Assembly (NCBI RefSeq): GCF_020404845.1
Contig: NZ_JAIOJZ010000031.1
Span: 25,489-89,488, forward strand
Source of the DNA: Streptomyces hyderabadensis
GTDB taxonomy: Bacteria > Actinomycetota > Actinomycetes > Streptomycetales > Streptomycetaceae
Direction of reading: 5' to 3'
DNA: 64,000 bases
This document shows positions 35,028-43,788 of this stretch, in pieces; the stretch's first letter is position 1, and every line of letters starts with the position of its first letter. Below the pieces are notes generated by a model, which searched no databases, was not told the DNA's origin, and worked only from the letters and a program-made list of their open reading frames with translations. The position numbers and the translations under genes are program-made.

Positions 35028-36962
35028 ATGTCGGGACCCGCGGTACCCACCCGCACCGCACGCACCGAGCACCGTCCGCTGCACCTGGAGCACACCGAGC
35101 TGACCGGCGGTCTGTGGCGCCGGTGGCAGGACGTCAACCGCACGGTCAGCCTGCCGCTCGCCCAGCGGTGGCTGGAGAAGGCCGGCAACCTGGCCAACCT
35201 CCGCATCGCCGCGGGCGAGGCCGACGGCCGGTACCGGGGTCCGGTCTACATGGACTCGGACGTGTACAAGGTGCTGGAGTCCGCGGCCTGGGAGTTGCAG
35301 CACCGCGGCGACCCCGGCCTGACGGACTTCGTCGACCGGACCGCCGGTCTGCTGGAGCGCGCGCAGCAGGAGGACGGTTACCTGAACTCCCACTACCAGG
35401 TGGCGAGTCCGGGCGGGCGCTACACCAAGCTGGTCGACAGCCACGAGCTGTACTGCGCCGGCCACCTGTTCCAGGCGGCGGTGGCCGCTCACCGCAGTAC
35501 GTCGGACACCCGGCTGCTCGCGGTGGCGTGCCGTCTCGCCGATCATCTCGCCGACGTCTTCCTGGACGGTGCCGGCCCCGGGCTGGACGGTCATCCCGAG
35601 GTGGAGACCGCCCTGGTCGAGCTCTACCGGGCGACGGGCGAGGAGCGCCACCTCGCGCTGGCCTCCGCCTTCGTCGAGCGCCGCGGCCGCGGGCTGGTCG
35701 GCCCGCACAAGCACGGTGCCCGGCACCGCCAGGACCATCTGCCGGTACGCGAGGCGCCCGCGCTCACCGGCCACGCGGTACGCGCGCTCTACCTCGAGGC
35801 GGGCATCGTCGACGTCGCCGTGGAGACGGGTGACGCCTCCCTCCTCGCGGCGTCCGCGCACCGCTGGCAGGACATGGTGGCCTTCAGAACCTCGCTGACC
35901 GGCGGGCTCGGCTCGCGCCAGGTGGGCGAAGTGTTCGGCGAGCGGTACGAGCTGCCGCCGGACCTGTCGTACAACGAGACGTGCGCGTCGGCGGCGAGCA
36001 TCCAGTGGAGCTGGCGGCTGCTGCTCGCCACCGGACAGGCCCGCTACGCCGACCTCATCGAGCGCACGCTGTACAACGCGTTCGCCGCGGCGCGCTCCGC
36101 CGACGGCAGGACGTACTACAAGGGGAACCCGCTGCAACGGCGCCCCGACCACGCCGAGGCGGTGGGTGATCCGCGCTGCCGCGACGAGTGGTTCTTCTCG
36201 GCCTGCTGTCCCCCGGTCGTCACCCGCCTGGTCGGCTCGCTGGAGCACTACGCCGCGACCACGTCCGAGCACGCCGGCGTGCCCACCCTCCATCTGCATC
36301 AGTACACCTCGATCACGCTGGCCTGCCCCTTCGCCGACGGCCGGCTGGGGCTGCGGGTGGAGACGGACTATCCCTGGCAGGGGCGCGTGGAGATCACGGT
36401 CACCGAGGCCCCCGCCGGGCCGTGGGCGCTCGCGCTGCGCGTCCCGCCGTGGAGCACGCGGACCCGGATGGACACACCGGAGGAGAAGGGGCTGGCGGTC
36501 ACCGCCGACGAGCAGGGGTACGCCGTGCTGCACCGGTCGTGGCGCCCCGGCGACACCGTCGTACTGCACCTGGACCTGACGCCCAGGCTGACCCTGCCGC
36601 ACCCGCGGATCGACGCCGTGCGCGGCTGCGCGGCAGTCGAACGCGGCCCGCTGGTCTACTGCTTCGAGCAGACCGACCAGCAGGACGGCGTCCCGGTCGA
36701 CGAGCTGGCGCTCTTCCGGGACGCCGTGTTCGAGGAGGTCACGCACTCCGATCTGGACGGCGTCGGCCCGACCGTCGCGCTGCGCACCCGGGCGGCGGCG
36801 GTCACGGGCGGGCACGAGGCGGGGCTCCCCTACCGCACCGCCGACGGCCCGCACGCCGCGGACACCGACGCTCCTGTCACCGCCACCGCGGTGCCCTACT
36901 TCCAGTGGGACAACCGCGGCGACGGCGCGATGCGGGTGTGGATGCCGCTACTGGGCGGCTGA
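35028..36962 (+). CDS. GH127-family beta-L-arabinofuranosidase
   Basis: A 644-residue intracellular glycosidase (no signal peptide) that would release L-arabinofuranose from oligosaccharides imported from pectic arabinan or extensin. It has an (alpha/alpha)6 barrel with GPVYMDSDVYKVLESAAW, QEDGYLNSHYQ and KLVDSHELYCAGHLFQAA. The zinc-site residues characteristic of GH127 are visible as YNETCASAA (Glu and Cys) and FSACCPPVVTR (Cys-Cys). C-terminal beta-sandwich modules follow. A GGGGAG ribosome-binding site precedes the ATG. It converges with the GH95 gene, overlapping it by 15 bp at the 3' ends. Confidence 0.9.
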   Translation: MSGPAVPTRTARTEHRPLHLEHTELTGGLWRRWQDVNRTVSLPLAQRWLEKAGNLANLRIAAGEADGRYRGPVYMDSDVYKVLESAAWELQHRGDPGLTDFVDRTAGLLERAQQEDGYLNSHYQVASPGGRYTKLVDSHELYCAGHLFQAAVAAHRSTSDTRLLAVACRLADHLADVFLDGAGPGLDGHPEVETALVELYRATGEERHLALASAFVERRGRGLVGPHKHGARHRQDHLPVREAPALTGHAVRALYLEAGIVDVAVETGDASLLAASAHRWQDMVAFRTSLTGGLGSRQVGEVFGERYELPPDLSYNETCASAASIQWSWRLLLATGQARYADLIERTLYNAFAAARSADGRTYYKGNPLQRRPDHAEAVGDPRCRDEWFFSACCPPVVTRLVGSLEHYAATTSEHAGVPTLHLHQYTSITLACPFADGRLGLRVETDYPWQGRVEITVTEAPAGPWALALRVPPWSTRTRMDTPEEKGLAVTADEQGYAVLHRSWRPGDTVVLHLDLTPRLTLPHPRIDAVRGCAAVERGPLVYCFEQTDQQDGVPVDELALFRDAVFEEVTHSDLDGVGPTVALRTRAAAVTGGHEAGLPYRTADGPHAADTDAPVTATAVPYFQWDNRGDGAMRVWMPLLGG

Positions 36963-39377
36963 CCGCAGCCGGTACCGGCCGTTCCGGCGCGTGCCGAACG
37001 ACACGACGCACTCCTCGGGACGGTCGGCCTCGGCACCCTCGACCTCCACCGGGTGCGGGGTGCGGATCCGCAGTGGATTGCCGAGCAGGGAACGCACCTC
37101 GGCGTGTGCGACCCCGCCCGCCGTCCACTCCAGGTCGACCTCGAAGCCGCCGCGGGCCCGCAGACCCCGGAAGGAGCCGGAGGGCCACGCGTCGGGCAGG
37201 GCAGGCAGCAGGGCGACCTCGCCGGCGTGGCTCTGCAGGAGCATCTCGGTGATCCCGGAGGTGCCGCCGAAGTTGCCGTCGATCTGGAAGGGCGGGTGCA
37301 GGTCGAACATGTTGGGCGCGGTGCGGGCGGGGACCAGCAGGTTGGTCAGCCGCTTGTACGCCTCGGCTCCGTCGAGAAGCCGCGCCCAGAAGTTGATCTT
37401 CCAGGCGAGTGACCACCCCGCGCCCGCCTCACCGCGCAGCTCGAGCGTACGCCGTGCCGCCGCGGCCAGTTCCGGACGGGTGCGCGGGTTGATCTCCTCA
37501 CCGGGGAACAGGCCCCACAGGTGCGAGATGTGCCGACTGCGCGAGAGTGCGGCGTCCCCTTCGTAGTCCTCCAGCCACTCCTGGATCTGACCGAGGTGAC
37601 CGACTCGTGTGGGGGCGAGCCGCTTGCGTGTGGCGGAAACGGCACGCCGCATGTCCGGGTCCTCGCCCAGGGCCTCGGCCGCGCCCTCGAACGCGGTGAA
37701 GAGCTGCCGCAGGATCTGCATGTCCATCGTCGGGCCGGCGCTCATGCTGACGTTCTCGCCGTCGACCTCGTGGTGGCCCACCTCGGGCGAGTGCGACGGA
37801 TTGGTCACCAGGTGGCCGGACTTGGGGTCTTCCTGCAGCGTGTCGAGGAAGAACTCGACGGCGCCCTTCAGCATCGGGTAGTGCTGCCGCAGTGTGCGCT
37901 TGTCGCCGGTGTAGAGGTAGCGCTCCCAGATGATGCCCGCCAGCCAGGCACCACCGGTGGGCCACACCCCGTAGAAGGCGAAGTCGACCGGCGCGGTGCC
38001 GCGCCAGCCGTCGGTGTTGTGGTGCACCATCCAGCCCTTGGCGCCGTACATCTTCCGCGCGGTCTCGGCACCTGTCTCGGACAGGTCGGAGACGAGGTCG
38101 AACAGCGGGTCCCAGCACTCCGCGAGGTTGGCCGGCCCGGCGGGCCAGTAGTTCATCTCGAGATTGATGTTGAGCGTGTACTTCGACTCCCAGGCGGGAT
38201 TGAGGCTGTCGTTCCAGATGCCCTGCAGATTCGCCGCGTGCCCCGGGCTGCGCGAGCTGGAGATCAGCAGGTAGCGACCGTACTGGAAGTACAGGGCGGC
38301 CAGCGACGGATCGGTGTCCGGCTGCTTGCGCGCGATGCGCTCGTCGGTGGGCAGCAGGGCGGCCTCGGAGGTGCCGAGGTCGATGTCGACCCGGCCGAAG
38401 AGCGCCGTGTAGTCCCTGATGTGCGCCTCGCGCAGCACCCGGTACGGTTTGGCCGAGGCGCGCTGGAGATGGCGCCCCGCGGGCGTCTCCTGGTCGCCGT
38501 CCGCGTCGCGATAGCTGCGGTAACTCGTCCCCATGGAGATCAGCAGGGTCACCGCGTCGGCGCCGTCGACGATCAGCCGGCCTCCCTCGGTGCGCACCGT
38601 TCCGCCGTCGGCCTCCGCGCGGGCGCGGGCCTGGAAGCGCACCGCGCCCGGGCGTCCCTCCCAGGCGGTGCTGATGCCGTCGAGCCGGATGGTGGCGGCG
38701 CCGGCGGATCCGGTCATGCTGTCCTGCGGGCTGGAGAACTCTGCCTCGAACGAGACCGAGGCACGCCGGTCGGCACTCAGCCGCATGACGACGACCTGGT
38801 CGGGCAGGCCGGCGAACACCTCACGGGTGTGACGCACCCCGTCCCTGACATAGGTCACCTTCGTGATCGCCGTGGTCAGGTCCAGCTCGCGGTGATAGTC
38901 CGTGTACTCCCCCGTGCCCGGGAACACCAGTCGCAGGTCGCCCACCGGCTGATAGGGCGCCTGTTCGCTCGGGGTGCCCATGAAGGACTCGTCGGCAAGT
39001 TTTTGCGCCGCACCCCACTGGTCGTCGAAGACCAGCCGTCTGATCTCCGGCAGCGCCTCCAGCGCACCGGCCGGGTTGTAGTCGTGCGGGCCGCCGGCCC
39101 ACACACTGTCCTCGTTCAACTGCAGGCGTTCGGTGGTCACTCCGCCGAAGACCATGGCGCCGAGCCGACCGCAGCCGACCGGCAGCGCCTCCAGCCACTC
39201 CTCGGCCGGGGCCCGGTACCACAGCCGCAACGGGTTGGAGCCGTGACCGGTTCCCGGCTCGCCCGGTGCGGGGTCCGCCGTGTCCGGTGCGGCGTGCGCG
39301 GTACCGGCGTCCAGCGCGACCGCCGCCGCGGACGCTCCGGCCGCTGCCAGGACGTGTCGTCGGGACAACTCGGACAT
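36948..39377 (-). CDS. Secreted GH95-family alpha-L-fucosidase/galactosidase
   Basis: An 809-residue inverting glycosidase that removes terminal alpha-L-fucose or L-galactose from plant polysaccharides such as xyloglucan. The N-terminus has a Tat signal (SRRHVLAAAGASAAAVAL...AHA). The beta-domain reads ALPVGCGRLGAMVFGG and LQLNEDSVWAGGPHDYNP. The (alpha/alpha)6 barrel has GIWNDSLNPAWESKYTLNIN, MNYWPA and the C-terminal HPPFQIDGNFGGTSGITEML. GGAGG lies seven bases before ATG 39377. It diverges from the multi-HTH regulator across a 304-bp region holding the 40-nt repeated element, and its product feeds the fucose pathway at 54-64 kb. Confidence 0.93.
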   Translation of the reverse strand: MSELSRRHVLAAAGASAAAVALDAGTAHAAPDTADPAPGEPGTGHGSNPLRLWYRAPAEEWLEALPVGCGRLGAMVFGGVTTERLQLNEDSVWAGGPHDYNPAGALEALPEIRRLVFDDQWGAAQKLADESFMGTPSEQAPYQPVGDLRLVFPGTGEYTDYHRELDLTTAITKVTYVRDGVRHTREVFAGLPDQVVVMRLSADRRASVSFEAEFSSPQDSMTGSAGAATIRLDGISTAWEGRPGAVRFQARARAEADGGTVRTEGGRLIVDGADAVTLLISMGTSYRSYRDADGDQETPAGRHLQRASAKPYRVLREAHIRDYTALFGRVDIDLGTSEAALLPTDERIARKQPDTDPSLAALYFQYGRYLLISSSRSPGHAANLQGIWNDSLNPAWESKYTLNINLEMNYWPAGPANLAECWDPLFDLVSDLSETGAETARKMYGAKGWMVHHNTDGWRGTAPVDFAFYGVWPTGGAWLAGIIWERYLYTGDKRTLRQHYPMLKGAVEFFLDTLQEDPKSGHLVTNPSHSPEVGHHEVDGENVSMSAGPTMDMQILRQLFTAFEGAAEALGEDPDMRRAVSATRKRLAPTRVGHLGQIQEWLEDYEGDAALSRSRHISHLWGLFPGEEINPRTRPELAAAARRTLELRGEAGAGWSLAWKINFWARLLDGAEAYKRLTNLLVPARTAPNMFDLHPPFQIDGNFGGTSGITEMLLQSHAGEVALLPALPDAWPSGSFRGLRARGGFEVDLEWTAGGVAHAEVRSLLGNPLRIRTPHPVEVEGAEADRPEECVVSFGTRRNGRYRLRSAAQ

Positions 39378-39531
39378 GGGGGTGCCTCCAAGTGCGTCGT
39401 GAGAGCTGCAGTACTCGTGCCGTCGTCGCCATCGGCCCGAGTGTGACGGTGCCGGTCCCGCTCGGGAGCCCGCGCGGGATGCGGACGTGTCATGGATCCG
39501 ACGTGACATCGATGTGGGGCGTGCACACCAT

Positions 39532-39571
39532 CTAGTGGGTCACTGATCGAGCAACGATAGTTAATATGTTC
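39532..39571. repeat. 40-nt element, copy 1, in GH95/regulator promoter region
   Basis: The 40 nt from CTAGTGGGTCACTGATCGAG to AGTTAATATGTTC are identical to 52914-52953, and weaker similarity continues for about 45 nt. It starts 150 bp before the regulator ATG; the other copy is 151 bp before the truncated regulator start. The rest of this 304-bp intergenic stretch holds the two divergent promoters and no gene that I can support. It is a likely binding region for the adjacent regulator. Confidence 0.85.
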
Positions 39572-39681
39572 GTGCCGATGTGCCGTCAATATGTGCGGCT
39601 GAACCTGAAGTTGATGACACCCCCGACGCCTGGGCCCAGGTGTCCGAGTCACAAGTTCGCGCATCCCAGGAGGTGCGGCGC

Positions 39682-40845
39682 ATGACCGTTCCCGATCCCC
39701 CGGCGTTCGTCCAGCTCAGTGCGGAGGACCGGGCTGCTCTGGTCGGCTCCTCGCAGCAGCCGCCCGGCGCGGTCCGGCTGCGCAGCCGCATCGTCCTGGC
39801 CTGTGCGGAGGGGCTGACCAATGCCGAGATCGCCCAGCGACTCGGGGTCAGCCCCGCCACGGTGGCCAAGTGGCGGGAGCGCTATCTGAGCCGGGGCATC
39901 GCCGGCCTGAGCGACGCCCCTCGCTCGGGGCGCCCGCGCAGCGACACCCGGCAGGAGGCGGAGGCCCAGGTCGCGGCGGTACTCGAACAGGCCCGGGACG
40001 GCTCGCCCGTGCCCTCCACCCGCGCCCTGTCCGACGCCCTGGGCCTGTCCCAGTCGACGGTCGCCCGGATCTGGCGGGAGCAGCAGGACAAGCTGCCCGA
40101 GCCGGCCAGGCCACGCAACCGACGGCCCCGTCAGGACCCCGGCCGGGCGGGCGACGGCCCCGTTCCGGGCGCGCCCCGCGTGCCGCGCCAGTTGCTGTCC
40201 GACCATGTGTACACCCAGCTGCGCGACTGGATCGTCGGCGGCCAACTAGCCCCGGGCCGACGCCTGGTGGAGGCGGAGATCGCCCGGGGGTTCGGCACCA
40301 GTCAGGCCCCTTGCCGCGAGGCGATCAAGCGGCTGGCGTACGAGGGCCTGGTCATCTCCCAGCCGCACCGCGGCACTTATGTCGCGCGGGTCTCCGAGCG
40401 GCAGGCGCAGGACGTCCGGGACATCCGGGTGATGTTCGAGGAGTACGCGGCCCGCCGGGTGGCCGGCCGCCTGGACGCCGAACACACGCGGCTGCTCACC
40501 GAGGACGTTCACCGACTGCGCAGGGCCGCGGCCGAGGACGACATCGGCGCCTTCCGCGACGCCGACATGTCATTTCACCGGCATGTGTGCGAAGCTGCCC
40601 GCAACGCGGCGCTGATCCGCCTGTGGCGCATGATCGAGTCCAGCCTGTGGGACCTGCACGTCCTGGGCGACCCGCGCTACGCCGGCGGCTGGGGCGCGAT
40701 GGCCGAGCACCACGCCGAACTCCTGGACGTCCTGCGCTCCGGCGACCCCGACGTCGCCGGGCCGATGTTCGCCGACCACGCCGCGGGCGAGGCAGCACGC
40801 TACCTGCCCGACCCGTCCGGGTCCGGCGCTCCGCCCGGGCCCTGA
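39682..40845 (+). CDS. Regulator with two homeodomain-like HTHs fused to GntR-FCD
   Basis: A 387-residue protein with unusual architecture. Residues 30-85 form a transposase-like helix-turn-helix (TNAEIAQRLGVSPATVAKWRERYLSRGIAGL), and residues 92-135 a second one (STRALSDALGLSQSTVARIWRE). A basic linker leads to a GntR winged helix (171-237: VYTQLRDWIVGGQLAPG, TSQAPCREAIKRLAYEGLV) and an FCD ligand domain (DMSFHRHVCEAA, AEHHAELLDVL). AGGAGG lies eight bases before ATG 39682. It is divergent from GH95 and 46 bp before GH28. The 40-nt element upstream recurs before the beta-helix gene, where only the first residues of a paralogue survive. Confidence 0.85.
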   Translation: MTVPDPPAFVQLSAEDRAALVGSSQQPPGAVRLRSRIVLACAEGLTNAEIAQRLGVSPATVAKWRERYLSRGIAGLSDAPRSGRPRSDTRQEAEAQVAAVLEQARDGSPVPSTRALSDALGLSQSTVARIWREQQDKLPEPARPRNRRPRQDPGRAGDGPVPGAPRVPRQLLSDHVYTQLRDWIVGGQLAPGRRLVEAEIARGFGTSQAPCREAIKRLAYEGLVISQPHRGTYVARVSERQAQDVRDIRVMFEEYAARRVAGRLDAEHTRLLTEDVHRLRRAAAEDDIGAFRDADMSFHRHVCEAARNAALIRLWRMIESSLWDLHVLGDPRYAGGWGAMAEHHAELLDVLRSGDPDVAGPMFADHAAGEAARYLPDPSGSGAPPGP

Positions 40846-40891
40846 AGCGACCGCCCACCACCTGCGCACCACCTCACCGAGGGGCAACAGC

Positions 40892-42292
40892 ATGAGTGAT
40901 CCGGCACGCAGACAGCTTCTCCGCCTCGGCGCCCTCGCGGCCGCCGCCGTCCCCCTGGCGCACGCCACCGGCGCGGCCGCGGCCGGCCGGGGACGCCCGC
41001 ACTTCCCCGACGCCTGGTTCCCCGTCACCGACCACGGGGCCGTCGGTGACGGCGCGACCGACTGCACGGCCGCGATCCGTGCGGCGGTCCGGGCCTGCCA
41101 CGCCGCCGGCGGCGGGCATGTGCTGATCCCCGCCGGCCGCTGGGCCACCGGTCCGATTCACCTGCTCAGCGGTGTGGACCTGCACGTCGCCGAGGGCGCG
41201 ACCGTGCTGTTCAGCACCGACCCGGCCGCCTACCTGCCGGTCGTGCGGACCCGGTGGCAGGGCATCGAGGTCCTGAACTACTCCCCCCTGATCTACGCCT
41301 ACGGCCGGCACGACATCGCGGTCACCGGCCGCGGGGTGCTCGACGGGCGCGGCGACAACGCGCACTGGTGGCCGTGGAAGGGTTCCGGACAGTACGGCTG
41401 GAAGCCCGGTATGCCGCACGAGCGCACGGACTGGGCAACCCTGGAAGAGTGGGGCGCGCGGGGCGTTCCGGTGACCGAGCGCGTCCTGGGCGGCGGGCAC
41501 TTCCTGCGTCCCAGCTTCATCCAGCCCTACGCCTGCCGGAACGTCCTGATCGAGGGCGTCACGCTGCGCAACTCCCCGTTCTGGAACATCCATCCGGTGC
41601 TGAGCCGGAGCATCACCGTGCGTAACGTGCGAATCGAGTGCGAGGGCCCCAACAGCGACGGCTGCGACCCCGACTCGTGCGAGAACGTCACCGTCGAGCG
41701 CGTCACCTTCGCCACCCACGACGACTGCATCGCCATCAAGTCCGGCCGCGACGAGGACGGCCGACGGGTCGGCGTGCCCTCCCGGCACATCCGCATCCAG
41801 GACTGCGTGTACCTCAGCGGCGGAGCCGCGGTGGCCATCGGCAGCGAGATGAGCGGCGGTGTCTCGGACGTGGTCGCCCGGCGGCTGTACCTGCCGGCCG
41901 ACCCGGACCTGGGCGAGGCATCCGTGGCCTCGGTCCTCAACGTCAAGTCCACCCCCACCCGGGGCGGTTACGTGCGGGACGTCCGCGTCACGGACGTCGA
42001 CGCGCCGGCCTGGACGTACGTGCCCTTCGAGGTGACCTTCCAGTACGCCGGCGGGACGGGCGGGGAGCAGCCGGCCGAGGTGTCCGGTCTCTCGGCGGAG
42101 CGCTGGTCGGTTGGCGGCCGCTGCGAGTATCCGGTGCGCATCCGTGCGCTGCCCGACGCACCGGTCAGCGGTGTCCGCCTCGACCGGCTCACGTTCCAGG
42201 AGGCCGCGCAGGACATGCTGCTCCAGTCCGTCGGGGACCTGTCGGTGCACCGCGTGACGGTCAACGGCCGATCCGTGGGAGGTGCCGCATGA
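40892..42292 (+). CDS. Secreted GH28-family polygalacturonase/pectinase
   Basis: A 466-residue right-handed beta-helix enzyme that cleaves galacturonan or rhamnogalacturonan. The N-terminus has a Tat-like signal (RRQLLRLGALAAAAVPLAHATGAAAA). The GH28 catalytic aspartates are visible in NSDGCDPDSCENV and HDDCIAIKSGRDEDGR. Other family marks are VTDHGAVGDGATDCTAAI and NSPFWNIHPVLS. A GAGGGG ribosome-binding site precedes ATG 40892. Its stop overlaps the next start as ATGA, so enzyme and oxidoreductase are co-translated. Confidence 0.92.
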   Translation: MSDPARRQLLRLGALAAAAVPLAHATGAAAAGRGRPHFPDAWFPVTDHGAVGDGATDCTAAIRAAVRACHAAGGGHVLIPAGRWATGPIHLLSGVDLHVAEGATVLFSTDPAAYLPVVRTRWQGIEVLNYSPLIYAYGRHDIAVTGRGVLDGRGDNAHWWPWKGSGQYGWKPGMPHERTDWATLEEWGARGVPVTERVLGGGHFLRPSFIQPYACRNVLIEGVTLRNSPFWNIHPVLSRSITVRNVRIECEGPNSDGCDPDSCENVTVERVTFATHDDCIAIKSGRDEDGRRVGVPSRHIRIQDCVYLSGGAAVAIGSEMSGGVSDVVARRLYLPADPDLGEASVASVLNVKSTPTRGGYVRDVRVTDVDAPAWTYVPFEVTFQYAGGTGGEQPAEVSGLSAERWSVGGRCEYPVRIRALPDAPVSGVRLDRLTFQEAAQDMLLQSVGDLSVHRVTVNGRSVGGAA

Positions 42293-43632
42293 CGAAGGCC
42301 CGTCCAGCCCGTGCCGTCGTGGTGGGCACCGGTTCCCGCGCCCAGTTGTTCACCACCGCCCTGGCCGGGCGCCGGCGCTTTCGGGTGGTGGCCCTGTGCG
42401 ACCCGAACCCGGCGCGGATCGCCCATCACCAGTGGCTGCTCGCTCAGGCGGGCGAACCGCAGGCCGCGGCCTGGCGTCCCGGTGACTTCGAGCGGCGGCT
42501 TCGCACCGAAGGCATCGACGAGGTCGTGGTCACCACGGTGGACGCACTGCACGACGCGTACATCGTGCCGGCGCTTCAGGCCGGATGCCGGGTGGTCACG
42601 GAGAAGCCGATGACGACCGACGCGGCCCGCTGCCGCACCATCCTGCGCACGGTCGAGGCCACCGGCGGCGACCTCGCCGTCGCCTTCAACTACCGCTACA
42701 ACCCGGTGCACACGCGCGTGCGCGAACTGCTGGCCGAGGGTGCGGTCGGCGAGATCCTCTCGGTGCACTTCGAGTGGCTCCTCGACGTGCGGCACGGTGC
42801 GGACTACTTCCGGCGCTGGCACCGCGAGAAGCAGTCCAGCGGCGGGCTGATGGTGCACAAGTCGAGTCACCACTTCGACCTGGTCAACTGGTGGCTGCGA
42901 GCCCGGCCGCGGGAGGTGTTCGGGTACGGACGGCTGGGCTTCTACGGCCGCGACGCGGGCGAACGCCACGGCAACCGCCGCGACTACGAGCGCGCGCACG
43001 GTGCCACCGAGGCCGTCGGCGACCCGTTCGCGCTGCGGCTCGCCGAGAACGACGCCCTGCGCTCCCTCTACCTCGACGCCGAGCAGCACGACGGCTACCT
43101 GCGGGACCGCAACGTCTTCGGTGACGGCATCACCATCGAGGACGACATGGCCGTCCTCGTCCGCTACGACACCGGCGCCACCATGACGTACCACCTGACC
43201 GCCTACTCCCCGTGGGAGGGATACCGGGTGATGTTCAACGGTACCCGCGGGCGCCTGGAGTTGGAGGTCGAGGAGAGCCGCTGGCAGCCGGCGCGCCTGC
43301 GCTCCGTCTCCGGCAAGGGGGCCATCCACGGCGACAAGGCGATGGCGAACGCCGGCGGCCCGCGGATCCTGGTACGCCCGCTGTGGCAGGAGCCGTACGA
43401 CGTCCCGCTGCCCGGCTACGACCACGCGGGCCACGGCGGCGGCGACGAGCGCATGCTGCGGGCGCTCTACGGTCCCGCCGACCCCGGGCTCCGCGAGGGC
43501 ACGGAATTCACGGTCGCCCCGGCCACCGCGCGCGACGGTGCGCTGGCTCTGGTCACGGGCCTCGCCGCCAACGAGTCGTTCACCACCGGCGCCCCCGTGG
43601 CCACGGACTCCCTGGTGCCGCTCGGGCCCTGA
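42289..43632 (+). CDS. Gfo/Idh/MocA family oxidoreductase
   Basis: A 447-residue NAD(P)-dependent sugar dehydrogenase-like protein. The Rossmann start is AVVVGTGSRAQLFTTAL, the family EKP motif is seen in VVTEKPMTTDAARC, and the active-site stretch reads GGLMVHKSSHHFDLVNWWL. The C-terminal alpha/beta substrate domain is longer than usual, with an insert near FYGRDAGERHGNRRDYE. It is coupled to the GH28 gene by ATGA. It probably oxidises or epimerises a pectin-derived sugar; the exact substrate cannot be read from sequence. Confidence 0.88.
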   Translation: MTKARPARAVVVGTGSRAQLFTTALAGRRRFRVVALCDPNPARIAHHQWLLAQAGEPQAAAWRPGDFERRLRTEGIDEVVVTTVDALHDAYIVPALQAGCRVVTEKPMTTDAARCRTILRTVEATGGDLAVAFNYRYNPVHTRVRELLAEGAVGEILSVHFEWLLDVRHGADYFRRWHREKQSSGGLMVHKSSHHFDLVNWWLRARPREVFGYGRLGFYGRDAGERHGNRRDYERAHGATEAVGDPFALRLAENDALRSLYLDAEQHDGYLRDRNVFGDGITIEDDMAVLVRYDTGATMTYHLTAYSPWEGYRVMFNGTRGRLELEVEESRWQPARLRSVSGKGAIHGDKAMANAGGPRILVRPLWQEPYDVPLPGYDHAGHGGGDERMLRALYGPADPGLREGTEFTVAPATARDGALALVTGLAANESFTTGAPVATDSLVPLGP

Positions 43633-43721
43633 CCGACCGCCACCGGTGAACGCACGGACAAGGCGCTCCCGCACGGTGCCCCATGCGCAGGGGTACTGCT
43701 AGCCTGCTCGTGGCATCCCTC

Positions 43722-43731
43722 TGGTATGCCA
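43722..43731. promoter_or_regulatory. TGGTATGCCA operator candidate before the DapA-type gene
   Basis: TGGTATGCCA is the reverse complement of the 34189 site, and a second GCATGCC-type half follows directly. It lies 58 bp before the DapA-type start codon. It suggests control of this unit by the GntR regulator encoded about 9 kb away. Confidence 0.6.
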
Positions 43732-43788
43732 TGCATGCCGCACAACACAGACGGACAGGGGCCGATCAGCCTCGGGGCGGGAGCGAAC

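Noticed and set aside
34182..36854. A long minus-strand frame opposite the GntR and GH127 genes
   Set aside because: No family motif and no ribosome-binding site; the plus strand is unambiguous.
39682..40245. IS630-type transposase suggested by the N-terminal HTH pair
   Set aside because: No DDE catalytic domain or terminal inverted repeats follow; the chain continues into a complete GntR-FCD regulator.
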